In this document: positions 45,225 to 53,846 of the stretch, piece after piece | Layout: the number at the start of each line of letters is the position of its first letter | Numbering within the stretch: position 1 is the first letter of the stretch | Assembly (NCBI GenBank): GCA_028768525.1 | Contig: CP054837.1 | Coordinates: 2,265,001 to 2,329,000 of the forward strand | Origin: Desulfobacter sp. | Lineage (GTDB): Bacteria > Desulfobacterota > Desulfobacteria > Desulfobacterales > Desulfobacteraceae | Reading direction: 5' to 3' | DNA: 64,000 nucleotides | Translations under genes and position numbers: made by a program | Notes under the pieces: model-generated | Told to the model about the DNA's origin: nothing | What the model saw: only the letters and a program-made list of their open reading frames with translations | The model's database searches: none

Positions 45225-45860
45225 TTACATGCTTGAAATCCACTCTGTGAACCGGGTTTCGCCGGCCGGTTTCAGACCGAACTCTTCCCCGGCATGGAGG
45301 ATGGCATGGATCATATCCCGGCCGTACCCCCTTGAACAGGTGAGCACGACGCCGGATTTTTCCCCGTCCCTGCATACCGTGACGATCTGGCAGGGCACGT
45401 GGGAAAAGGGGCCCTGGTAAAGAAAGGGCGCCGTCTTTTCCGGATCCATGAAATCCAGGTTGGACAGCTTTTCACAGATCCTGAATACATCCTTTCCGTA
45501 GATGGCCACAAAGAGGGTATTCTCGGTCACATCCGTATATTCTGTTTCTTCCGGCATTTTAGGCCCCACCCCCTCCAGATGGTAGATGGAGGTCTGGGTG
45601 CCGTTCATGCGGTTGACGAGCAGGCCGTTGGCCAGCACGGACTGGCCGGGGACCTCAGGCACTCCGATACCGAAGGGCTGTTTGGCCCCAAGGTCCGCAC
45701 TCTGGAGATCCAGGCGCAGACGATGGCTTAAGTCCGTGATATGGGTTGCGCCCTCCGCTTCCCCAGCATATTTGAGCACCACATCCCAATTGTCCCGGCT
45801 TTCCGTCTCCTTGGGACTTGCCTTAAACTGAACCGGTGAATATCGTTTTATATCTTTCAT
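45225..45860 (-). CDS. soxG: Sarcosine oxidase gamma subunit
   Basis: A 211-residue SoxG family protein, related in fold to the aminomethyltransferase (GcvT) head. It starts in the family way with RYSPVQFKASP and has TSIYHLEGVGPKMPEE and a C-terminal GRDMIHAILHAGEEFGLKPAGETRFTEWI. In the tetrameric enzyme the gamma chain packs against alpha and beta and has no cofactor of its own. AAGGG lies eight nt before the ATG; soxA ends ten bp upstream. Divergence from well-known SoxG is considerable, but position and end motif make the call good. Confidence 0.85.
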   Translation of the reverse strand: MKDIKRYSPVQFKASPKETESRDNWDVVLKYAGEAEGATHITDLSHRLRLDLQSADLGAKQPFGIGVPEVPGQSVLANGLLVNRMNGTQTSIYHLEGVGPKMPEETEYTDVTENTLFVAIYGKDVFRICEKLSNLDFMDPEKTAPFLYQGPFSHVPCQIVTVCRDGEKSGVVLTCSRGYGRDMIHAILHAGEEFGLKPAGETRFTEWISSM

Positions 45861-45870
45861 TGTATTTCCC

Positions 45871-48777
45871 TTACATTTTCATCCGTTTGCCTTCAGGGTC
45901 ATAGAACGGCATGGAAACCACCTTTGCATGGATCAGCTCCCCGTTGCACTCATCTTCATATATGGACAGCCTGGTGCCTATTTTGGACATGTGTTTTTCC
46001 ACCAGGGCCATCCCCACCCCTTGTTTCAGAGAAAAGGAATCCCTGGCCGTGGCCACATAGCCGCGCACACGGTCGTCAACGATGAGGGCGCCGTCCCTGG
46101 CGGCCCGGCCGTTGTTTTCCATTTTAATGCCCACCAGGGTAAGACGGGACTCATCCCCTTCTGCCTGGCGCAGAGCCACGGCACCGACCTTCTTCCACTC
46201 GGTAAGATTCCTGGCCCACAGAAAGCCCAGGCCGATGTCCAGTAGGTTGGTCCGCTGTTCGGATTCCTGGCCCAGGATGATGTGGCATTTTTCCATTCGC
46301 AGCACGTTCTGGGCTTCCACACCAAAATTCATGATGTTCAGCGCCTTGCCCGCCTCTTTCAGCATGAGCCAGAGGGATTTCATATAGGATGAGGGCACGT
46401 GGAACTCGTAGGAGAGTTCCCCCACAAATCCCAGGCGCATGGCCTTCACCGGAATGGTGTCGGCGATCATAAATTCCTTGTATTCGGAAAAGCCGAAACC
46501 CTGGTTGGACACATCGATATCCACGACCTTTTCAAGGACCTTCCGGGCATTGGGGCCGGAAAGGTTGATGACGCCCATGGAATCGGTGAGGTTGACCAGT
46601 GCGAAATCCCAGTTGTCGTACCGGGTGTGGTAGCGGATCCATTCAACGGTCTGGCCGGCCCGCCCCGTGGAGGTGGTGAAATAATAATCGTTTTCACCCA
46701 GCTTGATCACAACGCCGTCGTCAATGACGCAGCCGTCGTCGTTGCACATGGCCGTGTATTTCACCCGGCCCTGTTTGCACTTGCTCATGTCCGAGACATA
46801 AACCCGCTGCAGGGCTTTCAGCGCATCGGGACCGTGGATGCGGAACTTGCCCAGGGTGGACCCGTCCAGCATGCCCACATTGTTCCGGACATTTTCAATT
46901 TCCTTTTTGCAGGTAAAATCATCGGAAAAATACCTGGCCCGCTGCCACACCCCGATGTTTCTGAAAACGCCGCCGTCCCTGCGCTGCATCTCGTCCATGG
47001 GGGTAATCTTGAACATATTGTGGTTGGTGCCGGCATAGGTGGCGATCTGGGTGGGTACCAGGGGCGGCCGCACCGTTGTGGGCCGGATTTTAATATCCGG
47101 CAGGGCCTGGTATTTGGCAGTAAACAGGGGCAGGTTGTGGCCGGGGATGCCGCCCTGGCCCGGCCCAAGGCCGGCGCCGGAGAACCGCTTGATCAGCTCG
47201 GGAACGTCAAAGCCCTTGTCAATGGACTGCTTGACGTTTTTGATGGTGGTGTCTTCATCAAAGCAGATGAAACTCTTGCGGCCCTTTACCGGAGCGTTTA
47301 TGAATTTCGCCCCCCGGGCAGGTCCGGGCAGTTCAGCCAGTACCGCTTTTGCCTCCTGGGCCTTGGCCGTATCGCCGACGGCTTCATATCCCGCCACTTT
47401 ACCGGAGACTTCAATGGACATGCCGTCTTCATACCCCAGCAGCCGGCCGGCGGCATACATTTTTTCTGGGATGTCCATGGGCAGGAAGAAATTGGTATGG
47501 GCATCGTATTTGAGCTTGGCCTGGTTCACCACCAGGGGGCCTGTCAACGGGGTGAATCCGGCGGATGCCACCAGCAGGTCGCACTCAAATTCCTTTTCCA
47601 CGGTGCCGTCCACACTGGAAAGCTTCACCGATTTAACCTGTTTTTTGCCCACCGCTTCAGTGGCGACCCAGCCCTTGAGCAGAGTGATATTCCGGTCGGC
47701 TATCTTTTGCATCAGTTCAGAGTTCTGGCCGTCCTCCCGGACATCGGCGATCACCGGAACGGCCAGCCCCAGATCAAAGAGGGCAATGGCCGCTTCAAGG
47801 CCGAAATCGTGGCCGATGGAAAAAACCCCGGTCTTGCCGGGAAGAAGCCCGTAGGTGTTGGCCATTCTCAGGGCCGTGCCGGCCTGCATCACGCCCGGGC
47901 GCTCGTTGTTATCAAAGAGCAGCGCCCTTTCAATGCAGCCCGTGGCTACGACAACGGCGGTGGCGCGGATTTCAATATACCGTTCGTCAAAGGCATCGCC
48001 GTCTTTGCCCACCTGAAATCCGGTGACCAGGTTATTATTGTATACGCCCACATTGGCCGTGTGGGTGAAGACCCGGATATTGTCTGAAGCCGCCACTTCT
48101 GCAGCCAGCTGGGCCGCCCGTTCATTATAGGTCTTTCCCTCCTTATACTCGGCGGACCGGTAATCAAAGTTGCCGCCCAGCCAGGGCCGCACTTCCATGA
48201 GGATTACCCGGCCCCCCTTTTCCGCCGCCGCCAGGGCCGCTGTCATACCGGCGGGGCCGCCGCCGATGACACAGGTTTCACAGGAGGGGAAAATTTCGTC
48301 GTATTTGCCGGGCATCACATAATCCGGCGCCAGGGTGCCGATACCGGCGGCTTTACGGATCTGTTTCATGGCAACGGGCCAGATGGCGGCGGGCTTGTGC
48401 ATGACATCATAGTAGAACCCGGCAGGCATGGCCCAGTCCATCTTATCCATGAAGCCCATCATGTCCTTGTCCGCAGACCCTTTGACGTTCTGTTCCTTGA
48501 CGTCCATATTGGGTTTGAGAAGGGTGGTCTCGGTGCGGACATTGGGGATGCCGTCCACTTCCATCATGGTGTTGGAGCATTCGCCGTCCATGGAGTAAAA
48601 GCCTCTGGGACGGTGGTATTTCAGACTTCGGGCATAGATACGGACCCCGTTGGCATACAATGCCGTGGCAATGGTATCCCCCTCAACGCCGTAGTACTTC
48701 TTACCCTTATAGGTAAAGGGAATCTGTTCCCCGGATTTAATCTTCAGCGTGGGAAGCTGATTGAATCTGCTGGTCAT
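45871..48777 (-). CDS. soxA: Sarcosine oxidase alpha subunit
   Basis: A 968-residue SoxA, the usual length (about 965). The N-terminal ferredoxin-like fold (about 1-110; GDTIATALYANGVRIYARSLKYHRPRG) is followed by an NAD/FAD-type domain with CVIGGGPAGMTAALAAAEKGG near 168-188. A linker at about 490-550 reads FICFDEDTTIKN. The C-terminal aminomethyltransferase-like half (about 600-960) binds tetrahydrofolate in known enzymes and traps the methyl carbon as 5,10-methylene-THF. The cysteines that hold [2Fe-2S] in related dehydrogenases (in FCED and GPCQG) are Asp and Gly here, as in true SoxA. GGAGG precedes the ATG. Confidence 0.93.
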   Translation of the reverse strand: MTSRFNQLPTLKIKSGEQIPFTYKGKKYYGVEGDTIATALYANGVRIYARSLKYHRPRGFYSMDGECSNTMMEVDGIPNVRTETTLLKPNMDVKEQNVKGSADKDMMGFMDKMDWAMPAGFYYDVMHKPAAIWPVAMKQIRKAAGIGTLAPDYVMPGKYDEIFPSCETCVIGGGPAGMTAALAAAEKGGRVILMEVRPWLGGNFDYRSAEYKEGKTYNERAAQLAAEVAASDNIRVFTHTANVGVYNNNLVTGFQVGKDGDAFDERYIEIRATAVVVATGCIERALLFDNNERPGVMQAGTALRMANTYGLLPGKTGVFSIGHDFGLEAAIALFDLGLAVPVIADVREDGQNSELMQKIADRNITLLKGWVATEAVGKKQVKSVKLSSVDGTVEKEFECDLLVASAGFTPLTGPLVVNQAKLKYDAHTNFFLPMDIPEKMYAAGRLLGYEDGMSIEVSGKVAGYEAVGDTAKAQEAKAVLAELPGPARGAKFINAPVKGRKSFICFDEDTTIKNVKQSIDKGFDVPELIKRFSGAGLGPGQGGIPGHNLPLFTAKYQALPDIKIRPTTVRPPLVPTQIATYAGTNHNMFKITPMDEMQRRDGGVFRNIGVWQRARYFSDDFTCKKEIENVRNNVGMLDGSTLGKFRIHGPDALKALQRVYVSDMSKCKQGRVKYTAMCNDDGCVIDDGVVIKLGENDYYFTTSTGRAGQTVEWIRYHTRYDNWDFALVNLTDSMGVINLSGPNARKVLEKVVDIDVSNQGFGFSEYKEFMIADTIPVKAMRLGFVGELSYEFHVPSSYMKSLWLMLKEAGKALNIMNFGVEAQNVLRMEKCHIILGQESEQRTNLLDIGLGFLWARNLTEWKKVGAVALRQAEGDESRLTLVGIKMENNGRAARDGALIVDDRVRGYVATARDSFSLKQGVGMALVEKHMSKIGTRLSIYEDECNGELIHAKVVSMPFYDPEGKRMKM

Positions 48778-48780
48778 CTC

Positions 48781-49041
48781 TTATTCCTCCCGGGCAGGTG
48801 TTGGTTGTTCCAGATTGGTGGTGGTGTCCCGAAAGGTTTTGAACCAGGATCCGCATCCGTCCCGGTGAAACCACCACTCTTCCTGAACCCCTGCCTTGCA
48901 TTCGTTCAGGTGCACATATTCGCACCAGCTTTCAGGGGTCATCCCTTCTTCTTCGGGTCTGGGGCCTTTTTCTTCCCCGCCGTATCTGAATTCATATCCG
49001 TTTCGTTTTCCGCAGATCGGACATGTGAGTGTTAAAGCCAT
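48781..49041 (-). CDS. soxD: Sarcosine oxidase delta subunit
   Basis: An 86-residue zinc-binding subunit of tetrameric sarcosine oxidase. The N-terminal CPICGKRNGYEFRYGGE and the C-terminal WFHRDGCGSWFKTFRDTTTN are family signatures. Zn ligands would be the CPIC cysteines with a later His and Cys. Between them it carries two extra cysteines (SWCEYVHLNEC) that I do not recall in aerobic SoxD, which has an alanine and an Asn-Pro there. AAGGAG precedes the ATG by eight nt. Three bp separate it from soxA. Confidence 0.88.
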   Translation of the reverse strand: MALTLTCPICGKRNGYEFRYGGEEKGPRPEEEGMTPESWCEYVHLNECKAGVQEEWWFHRDGCGSWFKTFRDTTTNLEQPTPAREE

Positions 49042-49067
49042 TTTATATCTCCTTCTTTCTTGTCCGA

Positions 49068-50291
49068 TTAATTGTCCGGGGTGTAATTGACCAGGGCTGC
49101 GGTTTCGCCCATGAGCTTGTGCTCCTGGTACCGTTTCAGGTTAAAGGGGCGCAGCATGTCCGGGCACTCGTTGGTGGCCATGAACTGGGCCATGTATTTG
49201 CCCACGGCGGAACAGGATTTAAAGCCGAAGTAGCCCCAGCCGCAGTCCATGAAAAAGCCTTCGATCTGTTCGTTGCCGTCCATGATGGGGGCCATGTCAG
49301 GCGTCATGTCGGCAAGCCCTCCCCAGATCCGCATGAACCTCAGGCCGCGCAGGGCAGGCAGAAATTCCGACAGGGCCTCAGCCTGATGTTTTATGTAATG
49401 GGCCGTGTTCAGGGTGGTGTAATTGGGCCATTGGTCCATGTGGGCACCGGTGGCGATTTCGCCCTTAAGGGTCTGGTTGGCGTAGCAGTGGTAGGCGCCG
49501 GATGAGACCACATGGTTGAGAAGGGGTTTGAGGGGCTGGGTGACCATGGCCTGGATGGTGAGCACCGAGATGGGCAGTTTAATGCCCAGGAACCCGTGGA
49601 TGAGTGATGCGGAATACCCGCCGGCCGATACCAGGACCTGCTTGCAGTTGATGGTCCCTTTGTCCGTGACCACCCCGGTGACCTTGCCGTTCCGGGTGTT
49701 GATCCCTGTGGCCTCGGTCTGCTGGTGGATATGGACCCCCAGCTTGGCCGCGCCCTTGGCCAGCCCCCAGACAACGGCATCGTGGCGGACCACACCGCCG
49801 GGGGGATGGAACATGGCCCCATGGATGGGATAGGTAATGTCTTCGGAAATATTCAGCGCCGGCACCAGTTCCTTGGCCTCCTTGGCGTCGATGAGATGGG
49901 ATTCAACGCCGTGGAACTGGGCCGTGGCGATGGTCATTCTGGCGGCTTTCATGGCGGCCTCGGAGTGCATGAGGTTCAGATTGCCGCAGTTGTTGAACAT
50001 GAGGTTGTAATCCAGCTCTTTGGTCAGAACCGGCCAGAGATCAAGGGCTTCCTTGTACAGGGGCACATTGTACTGTGTCCTCTGGTTGGCCCGGACGATG
50101 GCCGTATTCCGACCGGCGCCGCCGTAGCCGATGTAATTTTTCTCAATGATGGCAACGTCGGTAATGCCCTGTTCTTTCGCCAGGTAGTACGCAGTTGCCA
50201 GGCTGTGAAGCCCGCCGCCGATGAGGACGACATCGTAGCTGGACTTCAGCTTTTTCCTTTCTCCCCACATGGGTTTGCTTTTTCCAAACAT
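49068..50291 (-). CDS. soxB: Sarcosine oxidase beta subunit
   Basis: A 407-residue catalytic flavoprotein that oxidises the N-methyl group of sarcosine. The FAD-binding VVLIGGGLHSLATAYYLA is at 21-38. PGGVVRHDAVVWGLAKGAA contains His170, which matches the histidine that carries covalent FMN in Corynebacterium SoxB. The C-terminal MDCGWGYFGFKSCSAVGKYMAQFM fits the active-site closing region. First gene of the operon soxB-soxD-soxA-soxG-DAO. AAGG lies three to six nt before the ATG at 50291. Its promoter and palindromic operators lie 50-110 bp upstream. Electrons would leave through ETF or oxygen; the family alone does not tell. Confidence 0.92.
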   Translation of the reverse strand: MFGKSKPMWGERKKLKSSYDVVLIGGGLHSLATAYYLAKEQGITDVAIIEKNYIGYGGAGRNTAIVRANQRTQYNVPLYKEALDLWPVLTKELDYNLMFNNCGNLNLMHSEAAMKAARMTIATAQFHGVESHLIDAKEAKELVPALNISEDITYPIHGAMFHPPGGVVRHDAVVWGLAKGAAKLGVHIHQQTEATGINTRNGKVTGVVTDKGTINCKQVLVSAGGYSASLIHGFLGIKLPISVLTIQAMVTQPLKPLLNHVVSSGAYHCYANQTLKGEIATGAHMDQWPNYTTLNTAHYIKHQAEALSEFLPALRGLRFMRIWGGLADMTPDMAPIMDGNEQIEGFFMDCGWGYFGFKSCSAVGKYMAQFMATNECPDMLRPFNLKRYQEHKLMGETAALVNYTPDN

Positions 50292-50340
50292 TGGCCTTCT
50301 CTTCTTTTAGGTGATTGTTGTCTTATGCCTCCAAGAATAG

Positions 50341-50403
50341 CCAATACTTGATGAAAGAAACTCTGTCAAGATTTTTCTTTCATGATGAAAGAAAAACTTT
50401 CAT
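50341..50403 (-). promoter_or_regulatory. sox operon promoter with RpiR-type operators
   Basis: Minus strand: TTGACA (complement of 50364-50369), a 17-bp spacer and TATTGG (complement of 50341-50346), giving a start near 50334. Directly upstream of the -35 box lie two overlapping palindromes. One is TTTTTCTTTCAT-G-ATGAAAGAAAAA arms at 50372-50383 and 50385-50396. The other is ATGAAAG-N5-CTTTCAT at 50385-50403. A further half-site ATGAAAGAAA (50351-50360) sits inside the spacer. The same ATGAAAG-N5-CTTTCAT element precedes rpiR. Confidence 0.8.
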
Positions 50404-50525
50404 TACATTTCAGCCACCGCCGCCAACGGGGCCAACCTCCTGAAAAATTAATGGGATACAAGAGCCAACACCATTGCACCCGGAACGCTCATCAATCAAA
50501 AAATCATTGAACAGAAATCACAAAA

Positions 50526-50553
50526 AAACGGGAGTACCATGGTACTCCCGTTT
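50526..50553 (-). terminator. Intrinsic terminator of the chemoreceptor gene
   Basis: A perfect 28-bp palindrome, with arms AAACGGGAGTACCA and TGGTACTCCCGTTT, starts 43 bp past the chemoreceptor stop codon. On the minus strand the second arm continues into TTTTTTTG. It isolates the chemoreceptor gene from the sox promoter. The remaining part of the 50292-50595 gap shows only the sox promoter region. Confidence 0.88.
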
Positions 50554-50595
50554 CATACGACTCAAAGGCCGGCGATATGCCGGCTGGCGATATGT

Positions 50596-52638
50596 TTATT
50601 CCACCTTAAACCGGCCCACCATCTCCTGGAGCTTGTCCGCCAGTCCGGAGAGTTCGTCGGCACTGGCGCGGACCTGGCGGCTGGAATCGGAGATTTCATC
50701 CACGGATTTGCTCACCTCTTTGACATCTCCGGCGATGGCATCGGCAGATACGGAGCTGTGGTTGATATTGTCATTGATCTCCTGGATCCCCTCGGAAACG
50801 CCGGAAACGTTGCCAGAGATCTCCCTGCCGGTGACAGACTGCTCTTCCACGGCCGCCGCAATGGTTTCAACAATCTCATTAACCTCGTCAATGACCTTGG
50901 TGATATCCTGGATCTGGACAACCGTATCCGAGGTGGCGGACTGGATGCTTTCCACCAGCTGCTTGATCTCCAGGGTGGCCTCAGCGGTCTGGGATGCCAG
51001 CCCCTTGATTTCAGCGGCCACCACGGCAAATCCTTTACCGGCCTCCCCGGCCCGGGCCGCCTCAATGGTGGCGTTCAACGCCAGCAGATTGGTCTGACCC
51101 GAAATATCGTTGATGGTTTCGGTCATATTGCTTATTTTCCCGGCCGCAGCCCCAAGGGCATCCACCTTTGCCGAGGCCTCTCCCGCCCGGGTAACGGCTG
51201 TCCCCGTTATCTGCCGCGCCTGTTCGGAATTCCTGGCGATTTCCCCCACCGTGGCGGTCATTTCCTCAATGGCCGAAGCAATCATATTTGCATTTCCGGC
51301 AGCCTGCTCAGTGGCTGCGGCAACGCTGTTCATATTCTGGCTCATGTCAGCGCATTGCCCCGATACCTGCCCGGTTCTTCCCGACATATTGGCCACCCCA
51401 TCGGTCATGTCCCCTGCAACGGCGGACAGCCCCGTTGAGACCTGATTGAGGGTGGTGGCATCCCCGAGCACCCGGGTGATGATTTCCTGAATATTATCCA
51501 TGAACAGGTTAAACCAGGACGCCATTTCACCGGTTTCATCGCCGCTGGACTGGTCCAGGCGCCGGGTCAGATCCCCTTCCCCCTGGGCAATATCCTTGAG
51601 CATGGCCACGGTGTTTCTGATGGGGCTGATGATCCTTGAGGTCACAAACAGGGCGATGCAGACCACCACCGCCGTCACCCCCAGGAGAATACCGATCATG
51701 GTGTTTCTCAGGGTGCGGACCGGCGCAAAAATTTCATCGGCCGCCCCGGTGGTAATCATGGCCCAGTTGACCTCGGGAATATCCACATGGTCGAATCGTA
51801 CAAAGGCGTCTTTACCGGATTCATCGGTTACGATAAGTGAGCCGGATTCCCCCTTCAGTGCACGGTCGATATAGGGAGCGGCCTTGGCCATGCCCACCTT
51901 TTCGTCTTTCAGCACCAGGTCAGACCGCAGACTGGCCTCGCCCCGTACCTTCCCCACCAGGAAGCTTTCCCCGGTCTCTCCCATGCCGGTCCGCTGCTGG
52001 ATGATGGCGTTGAACCGGTCAACCGGAATCCGCACAACCGCGTATCCGATGACGCCCTTAAACCGGTCCTTCATTCTGGCCATCATGAAAGCCGCCTGCT
52101 CTCCGTTGGACGGGGAATAGGCTGAAAAATCCGCCAGCACCACGGCATTGTCATCGGCCTGAACCGCCCTTTCAAAGGCGTCCCCCAGACCTGCCCCGGC
52201 TACGTTCATGCCCAGATCCGCCCCCTTGGCCGCCGTGTATATGATATTGCCCTCGGCGGATATCAGCAAAAGGTCATAGAACCCGTTTTTGTCCACCATG
52301 GCCTTGATGGGTTCCTCCTTGAACTTGACCAGGGTCTGCCAGGTATCATTTTGTGCAAGATCATTATTTTCCCCGTAGGCATCACTCAGGGTTATCATTG
52401 TATTCTTGAGGTAGGGATCGTCCTTGATGACGGACATGGAAGTACGGAGGCTGGAAAAATAATCCTTTATATGGTTGCGCTTGGTCTCCTGGATGGCGGC
52501 AAATTTGGCAACCACTTCATCCTCCAGTCCCCGGGCCGCCCGGTTCACGGCGACGACACTGACAAGGGCCAGGGGAACAAGGCTGACAAGGATGAAAGCC
52601 GTTATGAGTTTGGTTTTGATTTTTACTTTTTTCAACAT
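50596..52638 (-). CDS. Methyl-accepting chemotaxis protein with dCache sensor domain
   Basis: A 680-residue chemoreceptor. A membrane helix (about 12-32) leads to a long periplasmic dCache-type domain (about 33-310) with YDLLLISAEGNIIYTA and the second-module GETGESFLVGKVRG. A second helix (about 312-335), a HAMP domain (about 335-390) and a methylation/signalling domain with NLLALNATIEAARAGEAGKGFAVVA follow. dCache receptors commonly bind amino acids and methylated amines. It lies beside the sox operon and rpiR, which suggests taxis to the sox substrate or its precursor, such as betaine or sarcosine. GGAGAG precedes the ATG. Confidence 0.93.
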   Translation of the reverse strand: MLKKVKIKTKLITAFILVSLVPLALVSVVAVNRAARGLEDEVVAKFAAIQETKRNHIKDYFSSLRTSMSVIKDDPYLKNTMITLSDAYGENNDLAQNDTWQTLVKFKEEPIKAMVDKNGFYDLLLISAEGNIIYTAAKGADLGMNVAGAGLGDAFERAVQADDNAVVLADFSAYSPSNGEQAAFMMARMKDRFKGVIGYAVVRIPVDRFNAIIQQRTGMGETGESFLVGKVRGEASLRSDLVLKDEKVGMAKAAPYIDRALKGESGSLIVTDESGKDAFVRFDHVDIPEVNWAMITTGAADEIFAPVRTLRNTMIGILLGVTAVVVCIALFVTSRIISPIRNTVAMLKDIAQGEGDLTRRLDQSSGDETGEMASWFNLFMDNIQEIITRVLGDATTLNQVSTGLSAVAGDMTDGVANMSGRTGQVSGQCADMSQNMNSVAAATEQAAGNANMIASAIEEMTATVGEIARNSEQARQITGTAVTRAGEASAKVDALGAAAGKISNMTETINDISGQTNLLALNATIEAARAGEAGKGFAVVAAEIKGLASQTAEATLEIKQLVESIQSATSDTVVQIQDITKVIDEVNEIVETIAAAVEEQSVTGREISGNVSGVSEGIQEINDNINHSSVSADAIAGDVKEVSKSVDEISDSSRQVRASADELSGLADKLQEMVGRFKVE

Positions 52639-52785
52639 TCCGCTCTCCTTACATGTTAGTCATTATGCCCCTGGTTCCCGGACCGTTCCACACGGTTCGC
52701 AATCTGCAAATGCTCTATAAATCAAATTGCCTAAAAATTAAAGATATTTTTCTCCCAGGATTCGCCGCATATGACACGAATATCC

Positions 52786-52874
52786 AAGAAAGAAAAACAT
52801 TCAAATCACCCAGGGACCAAATGAAAGATTTTCTTTCATTTGGTCTTGACACCCTGGTCTCCGGGATGTATTTT
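52786..52874 (+). promoter_or_regulatory. rpiR promoter with matching operator
   Basis: TTGACA (52846-52851), a 17-bp spacer and TATTTT (52869-52874) form the promoter, with a start near 52881. A perfect palindrome with arms GACCAAATGAAAG and CTTTCATTTGGTC (52815-52845) abuts the -35 box and contains ATGAAAG-N5-CTTTCAT (52821-52839), as at the sox promoter. A weaker copy matching 16 of 19 positions lies at 52786-52804. The arrangement suggests that RpiR controls its own gene and the sox operon. The gap 52639-52785 holds nothing else notable. Confidence 0.8.
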
Positions 52875-52918
52875 TCCAATGAAATTGGATAATTATTTTG
52901 CAGCAAAGGCAATTATAT

Positions 52919-53794
52919 ATGAATGAATCAGCATCCCATCCTGTAATTACTGAAATCTCAGCGAAGCTGGACACCCTCACCCCCAAGGCCAAGGCCCTGG
53001 GCACCTTTATCATCCACAACCCCACCAAGGTGGTTTTCATGACCACCAAGGAGCTTGCCGAATCCTGTCATACCAGCGAAGCCACCGTGGTCCGCTTTGT
53101 GGCCACCCTGGGGTATAAAAAATACTCAGATTTCCAGGACGCACTGAAGGATTTTGTCAACACCGGCATGTCCCTGCCCGACCGGCTGGACATAAAGGAT
53201 GTGGAAGAACCGGGAGTCACCCGCCTCCACCGGGGCATTCTGGAAGAATTGAACAACCTGAAATACTTATACGAAAACATAGATGTGGACCGGATGAACC
53301 AATTCGTGGACCATCTTGAAAAGGCAGAGACCATATATTTCACAGGCTCCAGGTTGTCCTATACCTTTGCCTATTATTTCGGCTGGTCCATGACCAAGGT
53401 GCGCCGGGGGGTACACATCATCAAGGGTTCCGACTCCACGGCCATGGACATGCTCACCAACGCCCCGGAAAACAGCCTGGTGGTGCTCACGGCCACCACC
53501 CGCTACCCCAACGAACTGATCAAGCTGAGCAAGATGATCCGCCGGGCCGGACATACCCTTCTGGCCCTCACCGATGCCAACCTCAGCCCTGTGATTCAAT
53601 TCGCCCATCTTTCCCTGGTGGTGCCGGCCAAATCCATCCCCTTCATCGGAAATGTGTCCGGCATGCTGGCCGTCATCCAGTATCTGGTGCAGGAATTGGC
53701 CAACCGTAAGGGAAAAGACCTTCGGGCCTACCAGGAACAGCTGGAGCAGGTCTACCTGGAAAACGATATCCTCTTTAACCTTGACCCCAAATAG
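52919..53794 (+). CDS. RpiR-family transcriptional regulator
   Basis: A 291-residue MurR/RpiR regulator. The N-terminal HTH_6 domain (about 5-80) has ELAESCHTSEATVVRFVATLGYKKYSDFQ. The C-terminal SIS domain (about 125-255) has YFTGSRLSYTFAYYFGW and VVLTATTRYPNELI. The SIS domain usually binds phosphosugars, but RpiR members also serve amine and amino-acid pathways. I choose the ATG at 52919, with AAAGG nine nt upstream, over a TTG at 52898. Divergent from the chemoreceptor; a TauE gene follows. It is the natural binder of the palindromes at 52815-52845 and 50372-50403. Confidence 0.9.
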   Translation: MNESASHPVITEISAKLDTLTPKAKALGTFIIHNPTKVVFMTTKELAESCHTSEATVVRFVATLGYKKYSDFQDALKDFVNTGMSLPDRLDIKDVEEPGVTRLHRGILEELNNLKYLYENIDVDRMNQFVDHLEKAETIYFTGSRLSYTFAYYFGWSMTKVRRGVHIIKGSDSTAMDMLTNAPENSLVVLTATTRYPNELIKLSKMIRRAGHTLLALTDANLSPVIQFAHLSLVVPAKSIPFIGNVSGMLAVIQYLVQELANRKGKDLRAYQEQLEQVYLENDILFNLDPK

Positions 53795-53846
53795 AGAAAG
53801 GCATAATAAGATCCTTGCTGGTCGAACTTAAATAAAAAAGGCTCCC

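Noticed and set aside
46399..48087. 562-codon plus-strand frame opposite soxA
   Set aside because: Shadow of the soxA coding strand; no recognisable motif.
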